Shown piece by piece: positions 24,601 to 31,222 of a DNA stretch of 31,273 nt. How positions within the stretch are numbered: the first letter of the stretch is position 1; each line of letters opens with the position of its first letter. The position numbers and the translations under genes are program-made. This DNA comes from JAVKSM01 sp039583705 (GTDB lineage: Bacteria > Actinomycetota > Actinomycetes > Mycobacteriales > Pseudonocardiaceae), in the NCBI GenBank assembly GCA_039583705.1, contig JAVKSM010000023.1, positions 1 through 31,273 of the forward strand. Reading direction: 5' to 3'. The notes beneath the pieces were generated by a model. The model was not told where the DNA came from and did no database searches. It saw only the letters and a program-made list of their open reading frames with translations.

Positions 24601-24672
24601 ATCAACGGCTCGACCCTGCGAGCAGGTCTCGGCATCAACGGCTCGACTCTGCGAGCAGGTCTCGCGGCTCAC
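21517..24672 (-). CDS. Sacsin N-terminal / Hsp90-like GHKL ATPase-domain protein
   Basis: This is a 1051-aa actinobacterial protein often annotated as sacsin N-terminal ATPase-like or molecular chaperone Hsp90. The GHKL ATPase region covers about residues 60-190: YRDRWFVELAQNAADAA (N box with the Mg-binding Asn), LRAANTGEPLSAAGVSSLAS (equivalent of DxGxG) and VVGRFGVGFAAVLAVCD (G2 box). The remaining about 850 residues are Ala/Leu/Pro-rich and helical with no named domain. GTG 24672 overlaps the DUF3027 stop in GTGA, so translation is coupled. The N-terminus contains three 11-residue repeats (ETCSQGRAVDA). The last about 30 residues (after TAVSPG) are low-complexity where the gene runs into DUF2530. 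Confidence 0.85.
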   Translation of the reverse strand: MSRETCSQSRAVDAETCSQGRAVDAETCSQGRAVDADPFDTAALRRAVLDAWASSPTRFREDANSEEDLVLGGYRDRWFVELAQNAADAAARAGVPGRLRVSVVDGELRAANTGEPLSAAGVSSLASLRASAKRDSGVAGPSGVGPSGVGVVGRFGVGFAAVLAVCDAPRVVSRTGGVRFSEERTLAALAGLPTGVGVHAELARRCGRVPVLRLPWPVPDDEAPLPAGLDTEVRLPLRPGLDPAELTAAALAQAPDLLLALPALAVVEVAGRELARSDVGSDRGSLAVLSEDGRERSRWRLLRRGGHVPAGPAGTTTGTTTGTAAEDRPEWTVTWAAGPVGTEEVLHAPTPTDERLSLPARLFATLPLEPSRRRVRPGPVTDHVLAAAAAVYVELVAALPPEERAGLVPLPALPASDVDAVLRDGVLAALRAAAWLPAAAGGEVTPAAAVALDLAAPPGLARVLADLLADVVPGLLAPPGPPPPVLAALGVARLGPAALVERLAGLTRPPSWWHALYAALDPAARADRTVREELAGLPVPLAEGRVVLGPHTCLLPGPGAPEVVPRLRIVHPDAAHPLLALLGAREVGPADLLDDPALAEAVERSVDDAEAGLDVAPLAEAVLGLVAAISNGGPGGVGAGSPGGDRPWLAGLALPDAVGDPRRADELLLPDAALHAVLEPDSPLGVLAADVAARYPREALLAVGVLDGFAVLVDEQPAGADHDLAGEEEWWAQLPEPPARLLAVRDLDLVDPARWPAALALLGTDPAARAALAARPGEPVPYTSWWLARHAVLGGCPPRHWRLPSAEELAGLLDPVPVDLDERLLAAIGVRERLEVADAADAVDLLARLADPQRRLDAAVTRAAHAALAAAVADDRFDAAAVDSPSRVRTLDGTVADAADAAVLDREWLGEALTDPLVAGGDPEALAELLDLPLASERVRGSVVSTGRATPWAALPEVAAACEAIGVHVPAGSLVLHGELTVALHEPRPARRSVPVWVDDAGRVHAADPVRALLLATAVSPGPAGPPGSRAAPPSAASQRPRSRRDRSASH
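24563..24661 (-). repeat. 33-bp tandem repeat, three copies, coding
   Basis: Copies at 24563-24595, 24596-24628 and 24629-24661 differ by about one or two bases. They keep the frame and encode ETCSQGRAVDA three times (the first protein copy reads SQS) near the N-terminus of the GHKL ATPase protein. Confidence 0.92.
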
Positions 24673-25436
24673 TCCCGGCGCGAGCCACCCTGGTCGAGGT
24701 CCACGCCGTCGTCGTAGACCAACTCGGCGACCGGGGTGGGTGGCGGCAGCTCCACCTCGATCTCGGAATGCGCGCCGCAGCCGTAGGAGGTGGCGATCAC
24801 GTGGCCATCGGCCGGCGAGAGCTCGTTGCCGCACACTCCGAACGCGGCCCGCAGCGAGCCCGCGACCGGCAGGTAGAAGCCGCAGGTGCCGCACGTGGCG
24901 GGCGCGCCGAGCGCCATCTCCGCGTGGGGCCCGTAGTCGCCGGTCTGCCAGCGCTGCGCCGCCGCCAGCCGCCCGACGCGGCTCATCACGCGCATCCGGG
25001 CCAGTCCCAGCTCGGTGGCGACCTCCTCCACGGCGGGGTCGTCGGAGGCCAGGTAGGCGGGCACCAGCCGGTCGTCGTCGGCCGGGGGTGGCATGAGGTC
25101 GCCGACACCGAGGTCACCGGCCCGCACCCGTTCCTGCCAGGGCACCCAGCTCGGCGCGACGACGGCGTCCGGTCCCGGGAGCAGCACCACCTCGCTGACG
25201 GTGACCGGCCCGTCCTCGGTGACGGCCACGGTCACCGCCCAGTACCAGCCGACGTAGCCGGGGTGGCGCGCGCGGAAGTAGTGGGTGGCCGAGACCGCGT
25301 CCTCGCGGTGCACGGCGACGTGCTCGCCGACGTCCTGCCCGGCGTCGGCCGCCTCCTCCGCTGCGGCGGCCCGAGCCGGCCCGACCGCTTCCCGCAGCCG
25401 GGGGTCAAGCTCGTCGGTCGTCTGCACGACGACCAT
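24669..25436 (-). CDS. DUF3027 domain protein with Cys-rich zinc-ribbon-like centre
   Basis: This is a 255-aa actinobacterial protein. The N-terminal part has the conserved HYFRARHPGYVGWYWAVTVA and SEVVLLPGPDAVVAPSWVPWQERV. The C-terminal part carries CGTCGFYLPVAGSL, AFGVCGNELSPADGHVI and YGCGAHSEIE, with four or five Cys that could form a zinc ribbon (inference). It matches the DUF3027 family; function unknown. ATG 25436 is chosen; the frame is open to 25703 but the extension is the antisense of the glutamine cyclotransferase gene. It is the first gene of a coupled pair with the GHKL ATPase (4-nt overlap), so the two proteins probably act together. Confidence 0.88.
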   Translation of the reverse strand: MVVVQTTDELDPRLREAVGPARAAAAEEAADAGQDVGEHVAVHREDAVSATHYFRARHPGYVGWYWAVTVAVTEDGPVTVSEVVLLPGPDAVVAPSWVPWQERVRAGDLGVGDLMPPPADDDRLVPAYLASDDPAVEEVATELGLARMRVMSRVGRLAAAQRWQTGDYGPHAEMALGAPATCGTCGFYLPVAGSLRAAFGVCGNELSPADGHVIATSYGCGAHSEIEVELPPPTPVAELVYDDGVDLDQGGSRRE

Positions 25437-25439
25437 TGT

Positions 25440-25453
25440 GCCGCTTGAGCGGC
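25440..25453. promoter_or_regulatory. Palindrome in the 52-bp divergent promoter region
   Basis: GCCGCTTGAGCGGC has perfect 6-bp arms 3 bp from the DUF3027 ATG and 35 bp from the cyclotransferase GTG. It is well placed to be a shared operator; it could also be chance in GC-rich DNA. Confidence 0.35.
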
Positions 25454-25488
25454 CGAAACGAGACGGTGGCCCGGAGCAGACTGTCCTG

Positions 25489-26313
25489 GTGCGCGTTCCC
25501 CGGCGGCTCCTGCTGCTCGGCGCGGCCTGCCTGGTCGCGCTCGCGACGCTCGGCGTGCTCCTGGTACGCGCCGCCAGCGGCTCCGACGAGCCGACCGACG
25601 TGCTGCGCACCGCCTCGGTCCCGCACCTGCGGGTGCAGGTGCTCGGCAGTGTGCCGCACGACCCGACGGCGTTCACCGAGGGACTGGAGCTGGCCGGGGG
25701 CACGCTCTACGAGAGTACCGGCCTCGCTGGGCAGTCCCAGCTCCGTGAACTGGACCCGGCGACGGGGGCGCTGCGGCGGGCGGTGCCACTGCCCGACAAC
25801 CTGTACGGCGAGGGTGTCACGGTGCTCCCGGACCGGATCTGGCAGCTCACCTGGACCGACGGGGTCGCCCTGGAGCGCGACCCGGCCACCCTGGCGGTGC
25901 GCCGCGAGGTGCCGCTGGACCGCGAGGGCTGGGGGTTGTGCCACCAGCCCGGCCGGCTCGTGGCCAGCGACGGCACGGACCGGCTCACCTTCCGGAATCC
26001 GGCGAGCTTCGCCCTGGTGGGGTCGGTGGCGGTGACGGTGGACGGGCACCCGCTGCGGGAGCTCAACGAGCTGGAGTGTGTCGGCGGCACGGTGTGGGCC
26101 AATGTGTGGCACACCGACGACATCGTGCGGATCGACCTGCCGGACGGAAAGGTCAGCGCGGTCGTGGACGCGTCCGGACTGCGGGGCGTCGGGCCGGCGT
26201 GGGCACAGGCCGACGTGCTCAACGGCATCGCGGCGCTACCGGGCGGCGAAGAGTTCCTGCTCACCGGCAAGCGCTGGCCGAGGATGTACCTGGTGCGGTT
26301 CGTGCCGGAGTGA
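25489..26313 (+). CDS. Glutaminyl-peptide cyclotransferase (bacterial beta-propeller type)
   Basis: This is a 274-aa protein that would convert N-terminal Gln of exported peptides to pyroglutamate. The N-terminus VRVPRRLLLLGAACLVALAT with LGVLLVRAA is a signal anchor or secretion signal; the Cys lacks a proper lipobox. The propeller motifs are VPHDPTAFTEGLELAGGTLYEST, LPDNLYGEGVTVL, IWQLTWTDGVALERD, EGWGLC, LVASDGTDRLTF, LNELECVGGTVWANVWHTDDIVRID, and VLNGIAALP with TGKRWPRMYLVRF. All are characteristic of the Glu_cyclase_2 family. GTG 25489 is the best start giving a signal sequence. Confidence 0.9.
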   Translation: MRVPRRLLLLGAACLVALATLGVLLVRAASGSDEPTDVLRTASVPHLRVQVLGSVPHDPTAFTEGLELAGGTLYESTGLAGQSQLRELDPATGALRRAVPLPDNLYGEGVTVLPDRIWQLTWTDGVALERDPATLAVRREVPLDREGWGLCHQPGRLVASDGTDRLTFRNPASFALVGSVAVTVDGHPLRELNELECVGGTVWANVWHTDDIVRIDLPDGKVSAVVDASGLRGVGPAWAQADVLNGIAALPGGEEFLLTGKRWPRMYLVRFVPE

Positions 26314-26367
26314 GCCATCAGCCTGGCAGCACCACCGGCTGCCAGGCCGGTGCGGCAGGATGGGGAG

Positions 26368-27948
26368 GTGCCTCCCTCCGGGTCCTCGCGGCAGCCTGGG
26401 GATACCCGGCGCGGGCGTTCCGGCTGGCGCCGCGGAGGTCGTCGGCGGCGCTCCTGGGTGCCCGCCGAAGGTCACTCGGCGGGCACCCAGGAGCCGACCA
26501 CCCCGGAGCCGCCGACCCCCCCGCGGCGTGGACCGCACCCTGCCGAGGACCCTCCGTCGGGATCGGAGGCGGGCCGGCCGCGCCAGCGGCGCATGCCCCG
26601 CAAGCTGACGGTCACCCGGGTCGCGATGTTCCGCAGCCGCCAGCTCACCGAACAGGGGATCCGGGCGTTCCACCGCGCCGCCACCGCGGACGGCGCCGAT
26701 AGATCCGGCCTCACGGCGCTGACCTACGCCACGATGACGAGCTACGCCGCGGATGCCGCGCTGGCCGTCGCGCTGGCGAACACGCTGTTCTTCTCCGCGG
26801 CCACCGCCGAGAGCAGGGGCAAGGTCGCCCTCTACCTGCTCATCACCGTCGCGCCGTTCGGGCTGATCGCGCCGGTGGTCGGGCCGGCGCTGGACCGGGT
26901 ACAGCGCGGCCGCCGGCTGGCCTTGGCCGGCTTGTTCGCCGGGCGGGTGGTGCTCGCGGTCGTGCTCGCCCGCTACTTCGGCACCTGGGGGCTCTACCCG
27001 GTGGCGCTGGGGATGCTGGTGCTGTCCAAGGCGTACGGGGTGCTCATGGCGGCGGTCACCCCGCGGGTGCTGCCCAGTGGGATGACGCTGGTCAAGTCGA
27101 ACTCGCGGCTGACGGTGTTCGGCCTGGCCGCCGGCCTGGTGTCGGGTGCCGTCGCCGCCGGTATCGTCAAGCTCGCCGGCTCGCCCGGCGCGCTGGTGTT
27201 CGTCGCCGCGGTGTGCCTGACGGGCGCCGTACTGTGCCTGCGGATCCCGGCCTGGGTCGAGGTCACCGAGGGCGAGGTGCCGGCGTCGCTGACCAACACG
27301 CTCCCCGCCGGGGGTCGGCGTCGCCAGCCGATGGCCGCCCGCGCCGTCACCGCGCTGTGGGGCAACGCCACGGTCAGCGTGCTCACCGGGTTCCTCACGC
27401 TGTTCGTGGCGTTCGTCGTCAAGGCGCAGACCGTGCGGGAGCCGTTCGTCCAGCTCGCCCTGCTCGGCTTGGTCGGTGCGGCGGCGGGGGTCGGCAGCTT
27501 CGCCGGCAACATGCTGGGGGCCCGGCGGGACTTCGGCCGCCCGGGCAGGGTCATCGTGGGCTGCCTCGGCATGGCGCTGGCCTCGACGGTGCTGGCGACG
27601 CTGCTGCCGGGCATCCTCACGGCGGCGTTGGTCGGGCTGGTCGCCGGCACGGTGAGCGCGCTGGCCGGCGTGAGCCTGGATGCGGTGATCCAGCGGGAGA
27701 TGCCGGAGGCGTCGCGGGCGTCGGCGTTCGGCCGCGCGGAGACGATCCTCCAGTTGGCGTGGGTGCTCGGTGGCGCGCTCGGGATACTGCTGCCGCCGAC
27801 CTACTGGGTGGGCTTCCTCGTCGTATCGGTGTTGCTGGCGCTGGGAACGCTGCAGACGGTGATGACAGGCAGGGGCACCTCGCTGGTCAGCCGGCTCCGT
27901 CCGGCACCGGCGACGCAGGCGTCCCACCACGGCTCGCCGGTTCGGTAG
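26368..27948 (+). CDS. MFS transporter-like membrane protein (Rv0876c-like)
   Basis: This protein has about 526 aa with 10-12 membrane helices after a long polar N-terminus (about residues 1-85, Pro/Arg-rich). The core begins MPRKLTVTRVAMFRSRQLTEQGIR, followed by LTALTYATMTSYAADAALAVA, FGLIAPVVGPALDRVQRGRR (MFS loop 2-3 motif GPaLDRvqrGRR), LSKAYGVLMAAVTPRVLP, and the second half GNATVSVLTGFLTLFVAF. The substrate is unknown. GTG 26368 has CAGGAT ending 6 nt upstream, a leaderless-like layout; GTG 26350 and the internal ATG before PRKL are alternatives. From memory, mycobacteria have the same MFS-DUF2771 pair (Rv0876c-Rv0875c). Confidence 0.85.
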   Translation: MPPSGSSRQPGDTRRGRSGWRRGGRRRRSWVPAEGHSAGTQEPTTPEPPTPPRRGPHPAEDPPSGSEAGRPRQRRMPRKLTVTRVAMFRSRQLTEQGIRAFHRAATADGADRSGLTALTYATMTSYAADAALAVALANTLFFSAATAESRGKVALYLLITVAPFGLIAPVVGPALDRVQRGRRLALAGLFAGRVVLAVVLARYFGTWGLYPVALGMLVLSKAYGVLMAAVTPRVLPSGMTLVKSNSRLTVFGLAAGLVSGAVAAGIVKLAGSPGALVFVAAVCLTGAVLCLRIPAWVEVTEGEVPASLTNTLPAGGRRRQPMAARAVTALWGNATVSVLTGFLTLFVAFVVKAQTVREPFVQLALLGLVGAAAGVGSFAGNMLGARRDFGRPGRVIVGCLGMALASTVLATLLPGILTAALVGLVAGTVSALAGVSLDAVIQREMPEASRASAFGRAETILQLAWVLGGALGILLPPTYWVGFLVVSVLLALGTLQTVMTGRGTSLVSRLRPAPATQASHHGSPVR

Positions 27949-27951
27949 GCT
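27946..27951 (+). promoter_or_regulatory. -10-like TAGGCT before the DUF2771 gene
   Basis: TAGGCT overlaps the MFS stop codon and ends 8 nt before GTG 27960. It is a possible separate leaderless promoter for the lipoprotein gene. Confidence 0.3.
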
Positions 27952-27959
27952 GCGACGTC

Positions 27960-28445
27960 GTGCGCCGGGTGTTGCTGCTCCTCCCGCTGCTGGTGGTCGC
28001 GGCGTGCTCGCTGGGGCCGAAGCCGCCACCACCGCCGACGCCGGCGGTCACCTTCATCGCGGCGACCCATAGCGTCACCACCCATGCCGCCCAGTTCTGC
28101 GACGTCAAGGTGACGATGTGCACCCCGGACCCCACCGCGCAGGCCGTACTCCGGGTGCCGCCGGGCTCACCGCTGACGGTCGTGGTGCCACCCGAGGTCA
28201 GCGCCGCACCCTGGCAGATCGTCTTCGCATACCACGCGCCGGGCGGCGCCCGCACCGAGGCCCGCACCGCGGTGTTCCCGCCGGGAAGCACAGGCAGCTA
28301 CACCCTGGTGCTGCCCGCCCCGACCGACCAGTTGGAGACCGCCGAGGTGCAGCAGTACGGCGCCGCGATGACGTCGACCCCGAACGGCACCCAGTTCGCC
28401 ACCCGGGGCACCTGGGTGCTCTCGGTCGACACCAGCAAGCCCTGA
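27960..28445 (+). CDS. DUF2771 lipoprotein
   Basis: This is a 161-aa exported lipoprotein. The N-terminus VRRVLLLLPLLVVAACSLGP is a signal peptide with the lipobox VAAC; Cys16 would be lipidated. After a Pro-rich linker (KPPPPPTP), the domain reads FIAATHSVTTHAAQFCDVKVTMC, VPPGSPLTVVVPPEVSAAPWQIVFAY, VFPPGSTGSYTLVLPAP, and VQQYGAAMTSTPNGTQFATRGTWVLSV. The two inner Cys may form a disulfide. The pattern fits the actinobacterial DUF2771 family; function unknown. It follows the MFS gene by 11 bp. Confidence 0.82.
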   Translation: MRRVLLLLPLLVVAACSLGPKPPPPPTPAVTFIAATHSVTTHAAQFCDVKVTMCTPDPTAQAVLRVPPGSPLTVVVPPEVSAAPWQIVFAYHAPGGARTEARTAVFPPGSTGSYTLVLPAPTDQLETAEVQQYGAAMTSTPNGTQFATRGTWVLSVDTSKP

Positions 28446-28462
28446 CCCGGCGTCAACGCTCG

Positions 28463-28491
28463 GGCTGGCCGACCGTTCGGGGTGGTCAGCC
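28463..28491. terminator. Imperfect hairpin between DUF2771 and csp genes
   Basis: GGCTGGCCGACC and GGTGGTCAGCC pair with one or two mismatches around GTTCGG. It lies in the 40-bp gap of the convergent genes and slightly overlaps the csp stop. Confidence 0.4.
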
Positions 28492-28872
28492 GTCCAGCTC
28501 GCTGGCGACCGCCCGCACGACCTCCGCGATCCGCTTGGCGTGGCGACGGTCCGGGTAGCGGCCGCGACGCAGCTCCGGCTGCACGGTCGACTCCAGCAGC
28601 TTGATCATGTCCTCGATGAGGCCGTGCAGCTCCTCCGCGGGCCGACGGTGCGCCTCGACGACCGAAGGGCGTGGGTCGAGCACCCGCACGGACAGCGCCT
28701 GCGGACCGCGCTTGCCGTCCGCCATCCCGAACTCGACGCGCTGGCCGGCCTTGAGCGACTCGACGCCGGAGGGCAACGCCGACTTGCGGACGTAGACGTC
28801 CTCACCGCCGTCCTGGGACAGGAAGCCGAAACCCTTGTCCGCGTCGTACCACTTGACCCTGCCGCTCGGCAC
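28486..28872 (-). CDS. Cold-shock-domain protein with C-terminal extension (CspB-like)
   Basis: This is a 128-aa protein. Residues 1-65 are a cold-shock domain: VPSGRVKWYDADKGFGFLSQDGGEDVYVRKSAL, with RNP1 KGFGFL and RNP2 VYVRK, then GQRVEFGMADGKRGPQALSV. The extra about 60 residues (PAEELHGLIEDMIKLLESTV, then RRGRYPDRRHAKRIAEVVRAV) are helical and basic, as in the about 135-aa CspB class of mycobacteria (Rv0871, from memory). It binds RNA/ssDNA as a chaperone. GTG 28872 has GGGTGAGAG just upstream. The frame remains open far upstream without coding character. Confidence 0.9.
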   Translation of the reverse strand: MPSGRVKWYDADKGFGFLSQDGGEDVYVRKSALPSGVESLKAGQRVEFGMADGKRGPQALSVRVLDPRPSVVEAHRRPAEELHGLIEDMIKLLESTVQPELRRGRYPDRRHAKRIAEVVRAVASELDG

Positions 28873-29201
28873 CGCTCTCACCCGTTCCCACGTCGGACCA
28901 CACCCGACCGGCGCCCCGAGAGCCACCGGCACGAGCAACGCGCCCCGGGAGCAGCCGGGGCGCGTGCCTGCCAGCGTAGTCACCACACGGGGTGAGCGTG
29001 AGGTCCGTTTTTCAGGCGGCGAGAGGATCAGTCCCGGCGCCAGCCGCGGCTCACCATGCGCCCGCCACCCGCCGCGGGACACAGCCCATGCCTTAAGCGG
29101 CGGGTGCCCGACGACCTCGCTGGGCTTGACCGCGAACCCCAGCGCTGCCGCACCCCGCGAGCAGCAGCACCAGCGTCGCGGCGAGCGCGCACCGAGCGTG
29201 G
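28873..29201. other. Intergenic region between csp and the HTH-TOBE gene
   Basis: 329 bp; no convincing gene. It contains the 11-bp hairpin at 28938-28965. On the reverse strand a TACGCT hexamer lies about 10 nt before that hairpin (near 28975), which could be a csp promoter. Confidence 0.45.
28938..28965 (-). terminator. Perfect 11-bp GC hairpin upstream of csp
   Basis: ACGCGCCCCGG (28938-28948) pairs with CCGGGGCGCGT (28955-28965) across a 6-nt loop, 66 bp upstream of the csp start. It may terminate transcription from the HTH-TOBE gene or be a structured 5' leader of the cold-shock mRNA. Confidence 0.5.
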
Positions 29202-29606
29202 TTACGAGGAACCTTTCGGGGTTTCGATGACGACGCTCGTGGACTTGACGACGGCCACGGCCAGCGAGCCGGGCTCCAGGCCCAGGTCGTCGACCGCCTC
29301 GGCGCTCATGAGCGACACGACCCGGTGCGCTCCGCACTGCAGCTCCACCTGGGCCATGATGCTGTCGCGGACGACACGCGTGACCAGGCCCACGAAACGG
29401 TTGCGGGCCGAGCGCCCGACCCCGGAGGGGTCGGGCGTGGCGTGTGCCACCTGCCGGGCGAACGCGGCCAGCGCGGCCCCGTCGACGACCTTGCGACCGG
29501 AGCCGTCCCGATCGACCTCCAGCTCGCCCGCCTCGACCCACCTGCGCACGGTGTCGTCGCTGACACCGAGGAGCTTGGCGGCCTCAGAGATCCTGAACTG
29601 CGGCAC
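29202..29606 (-). CDS. HTH (MerR/excisionase-type) plus TOBE/Mop domain protein
   Basis: This is a 134-aa protein. Residues 3-50 form a helix-turn-helix (FRISEAAKLLGVSDDTVRRWVEAGEL, then GRKVVDGAALAAF). Residues 67-130 are a single TOBE/Mop domain (NRFVGLVTRVVRDSIMAQVEL, then VVSLMSAEAVDDLGLEPGSL and VAVVKSTSVVIETP), the oxyanion-binding fold of ModE and molbindins. It is likely a molybdate-sensing regulator or molybdate-binding protein (inference). GTG 29606 has GAGGA 8 nt upstream. A TAAAAT hexamer (complement of 29650-29655) is a good -10. No modABC genes are adjacent. Confidence 0.85.
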   Translation of the reverse strand: MPQFRISEAAKLLGVSDDTVRRWVEAGELEVDRDGSGRKVVDGAALAAFARQVAHATPDPSGVGRSARNRFVGLVTRVVRDSIMAQVELQCGAHRVVSLMSAEAVDDLGLEPGSLAVAVVKSTSVVIETPKGSS

Positions 29607-29648
29607 GCAACGAGTCCTCGATCCGATTTTGCGGGTTAGTTAGGAGGG

Positions 29649-29655
29649 TATTTTA
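29649..29655. promoter_or_regulatory. Shared -10 region of the HTH-TOBE/fadE divergent promoters
   Basis: TATTTT (29649-29654) serves the plus strand, 14 nt before ATG 29669, and TAAAAT on the minus strand serves the HTH-TOBE gene. GGTA-TTT-TACC (29647-29657) makes the site symmetric, so a single regulator could control both genes. Confidence 0.45.
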
Positions 29656-29668
29656 CCACAGCACCTCG

Positions 29669-30898
29669 ATGGCCGAATGGTGGTTGAGTGGCGCGGTGGA
29701 CTTCGCCCCCAGCGCCACGGCAGCCGAGATCACCGCCCGGATGCGGGAGTTCCTCGACGAGCACGTGCTGCCGGCCGAGCCCGTCTACCACGCGTGGCGC
29801 GCGGCGCGGCGCGGCACGCCGGCCGAGCACGAGCGACCGCCGGTGGTCGAGGAGCTCAAGGCCGAGGCACGCCGGCGCGGGCTGTGGAACCTGTTCCTCC
29901 CCGCGGTCTCCGGACTGTCCAACCTGGACTACGCGCCGGTGGCGGAGATCTCCGGTTGGTCCCCGGTGATCGCACCCGAGGCGATCAACTGTCAGGCCCC
30001 GGACACCGGGAACATGGAGACGCTGCACCGCTTCGGCACACCGGAGCAGCGGCGGCGGTGGCTGGAGCCGTTGCTGGCGGGCGAGATCCGCTCGGCGTTC
30101 GCGATGACCGAGCCGGACGTCGCCTCTTCCGATGCCACCAACATCACCACTTCGATCAGACGCGAGGGCGACGAATACGTCATCTCCGGCAGGAAGTGGT
30201 GGATCTCGGGCAGTGCCGACGAGCGCTGCCAGGTCTTCATCGTCATGGGAAAGACCGACGTCAACGCCCCGACTCACCGCCAGCAGTCGATGGTGCTGGT
30301 GCCCAGGGACGCGCCCGGGCTGGAGATCAAGCGGCACCTCCCGGTCTTCGGTTACCAGGACCAGCACGGGCACTCGGAGCTGGAGCTGCACGACGTGCGG
30401 GTGCCGGTGTCGGACCTGCTCGGCGAGGAGGGCGACGGGTTTGCCATCGCCCAGGCCCGGCTCGGGCCGGGGCGGATCCACCACTGCATGCGGTTGATCG
30501 GCATGGCGGAGCGGGCGATCGGGCTCATGGTGGGCCGGGCGCGGTCCCGGGTGGCGTTCGGGCGATCGCTGGCGGAGGCGGGCGTCGTCCGCGAGCAGAT
30601 CGCGCTCTCCCGACTCGAGGTCGAGCAGGCGCGGCTGCTGGTGCTCAAGACGGCGTGGCTCGTCGACGACCACGGGCCGGAGGGGGCGGCCACCGAGATC
30701 GCCGGGATCAAGGTCGTCGTGCCGCGGATCGTCTGCGGGATCCTCGACCGCGCCATCCAGGTGCACGGCGGCGGCGGGGTCAGCGACGACTTCCCGCTGG
30801 CCTACTTCTATTCCTGGGCACGGGCGCTGCGGCTCGCCGACGGCCCTGACGAGGTGCACCTGCGGACCGTGGCCCGCCACGAGCTCGGCCGGCCCTGA
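29669..30898 (+). CDS. Acyl-CoA dehydrogenase (FadE10-like)
   Basis: This is a 409-aa flavoenzyme that introduces the alpha-beta double bond in acyl-CoA. Motifs in order: helical N-domain MREFLDEHVLPAEPVYHAW, RRRGLWNLFLPA, INCQAPDTGNMETLHRFGTP, FAMTEPDVASSDATNITTSI (FAD/substrate beta domain), ISGRKWWISGSADERC, RSRVAFGRSLAEAGVV (FAD pyrophosphate Arg), IQVHGGGGVSDDFPLAYFY and LRLADGPDEVH. The ending is that of the ACAD10/11-like group rather than short/medium-chain MCAD. ATG 29669 is used; GTG 29696 (VDFAPS) is a plausible alternative. From memory it corresponds to mycobacterial fadE10, also near cspB. Confidence 0.92.
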   Translation: MAEWWLSGAVDFAPSATAAEITARMREFLDEHVLPAEPVYHAWRAARRGTPAEHERPPVVEELKAEARRRGLWNLFLPAVSGLSNLDYAPVAEISGWSPVIAPEAINCQAPDTGNMETLHRFGTPEQRRRWLEPLLAGEIRSAFAMTEPDVASSDATNITTSIRREGDEYVISGRKWWISGSADERCQVFIVMGKTDVNAPTHRQQSMVLVPRDAPGLEIKRHLPVFGYQDQHGHSELELHDVRVPVSDLLGEEGDGFAIAQARLGPGRIHHCMRLIGMAERAIGLMVGRARSRVAFGRSLAEAGVVREQIALSRLEVEQARLLVLKTAWLVDDHGPEGAATEIAGIKVVVPRIVCGILDRAIQVHGGGGVSDDFPLAYFYSWARALRLADGPDEVHLRTVARHELGRP

Positions 30899-31035
30899 CC
30901 CTGCGACCCCCGAGGCCCGTGCGACCTGCAACCCCTGCGACCCCGCGACCCCCCTGCGACCTGCAACCCACGCGCCCCGTGCAGCCCCCCGCGTCCTGCG
31001 ACCCCTGCAACCCGTGCAGCCCCGCCTCCCCGCGA
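30899..31035. repeat. Degenerate TGCGACCC/TGCAACCC low-complexity tract
   Basis: The 137 bp after fadE consist of irregular 7-10-bp units of the type CTGCGACCC, CTGCAACCC and GTGCAGCCC. Long frames through it are Pro/Cys-rich shadows, not genes. Confidence 0.8.
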
Positions 31036-31110
31036 CCACACGGGGGGCCACAGCAAGCCTCACCCATTCAGGTGTCACCCACTCGGGCCGTGGGACTGCC
31101 AAGGCAGCAA

Positions 31111-31180
31111 AAATCCGCGGCTGCGGGTCACTATGCCGTGAGGATCCGCGAATGCGGAGGGAGCCTTCGGAAGCGGATTT
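31111..31180. other. Nested inverted repeats in intergenic DNA
   Basis: AAATCCGC (31111-31118) pairs with GCGGATTT (31173-31180). Inside it TCCGC-GAAT-GCGGA (31145-31158) forms a second hairpin. It could be a terminator-like or regulatory RNA structure ahead of the gene at 31223. No match to a tRNA or a riboswitch class was recognised. Confidence 0.5.
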
Positions 31181-31222
31181 GTACCCCGGCGGGACACTGC
31201 CACTGCGGATAGTCTCGCGGAT

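Noticed and set aside
31090..31200. tRNA or known riboswitch
   Set aside because: The inverted repeats do not fold into a cloverleaf and I recognise no conserved riboswitch core.
30919..31212. 97-codon gene after fadE
   Set aside because: It is produced by the low-complexity TGCGACC tract and lacks a ribosome-binding site or conserved segment.
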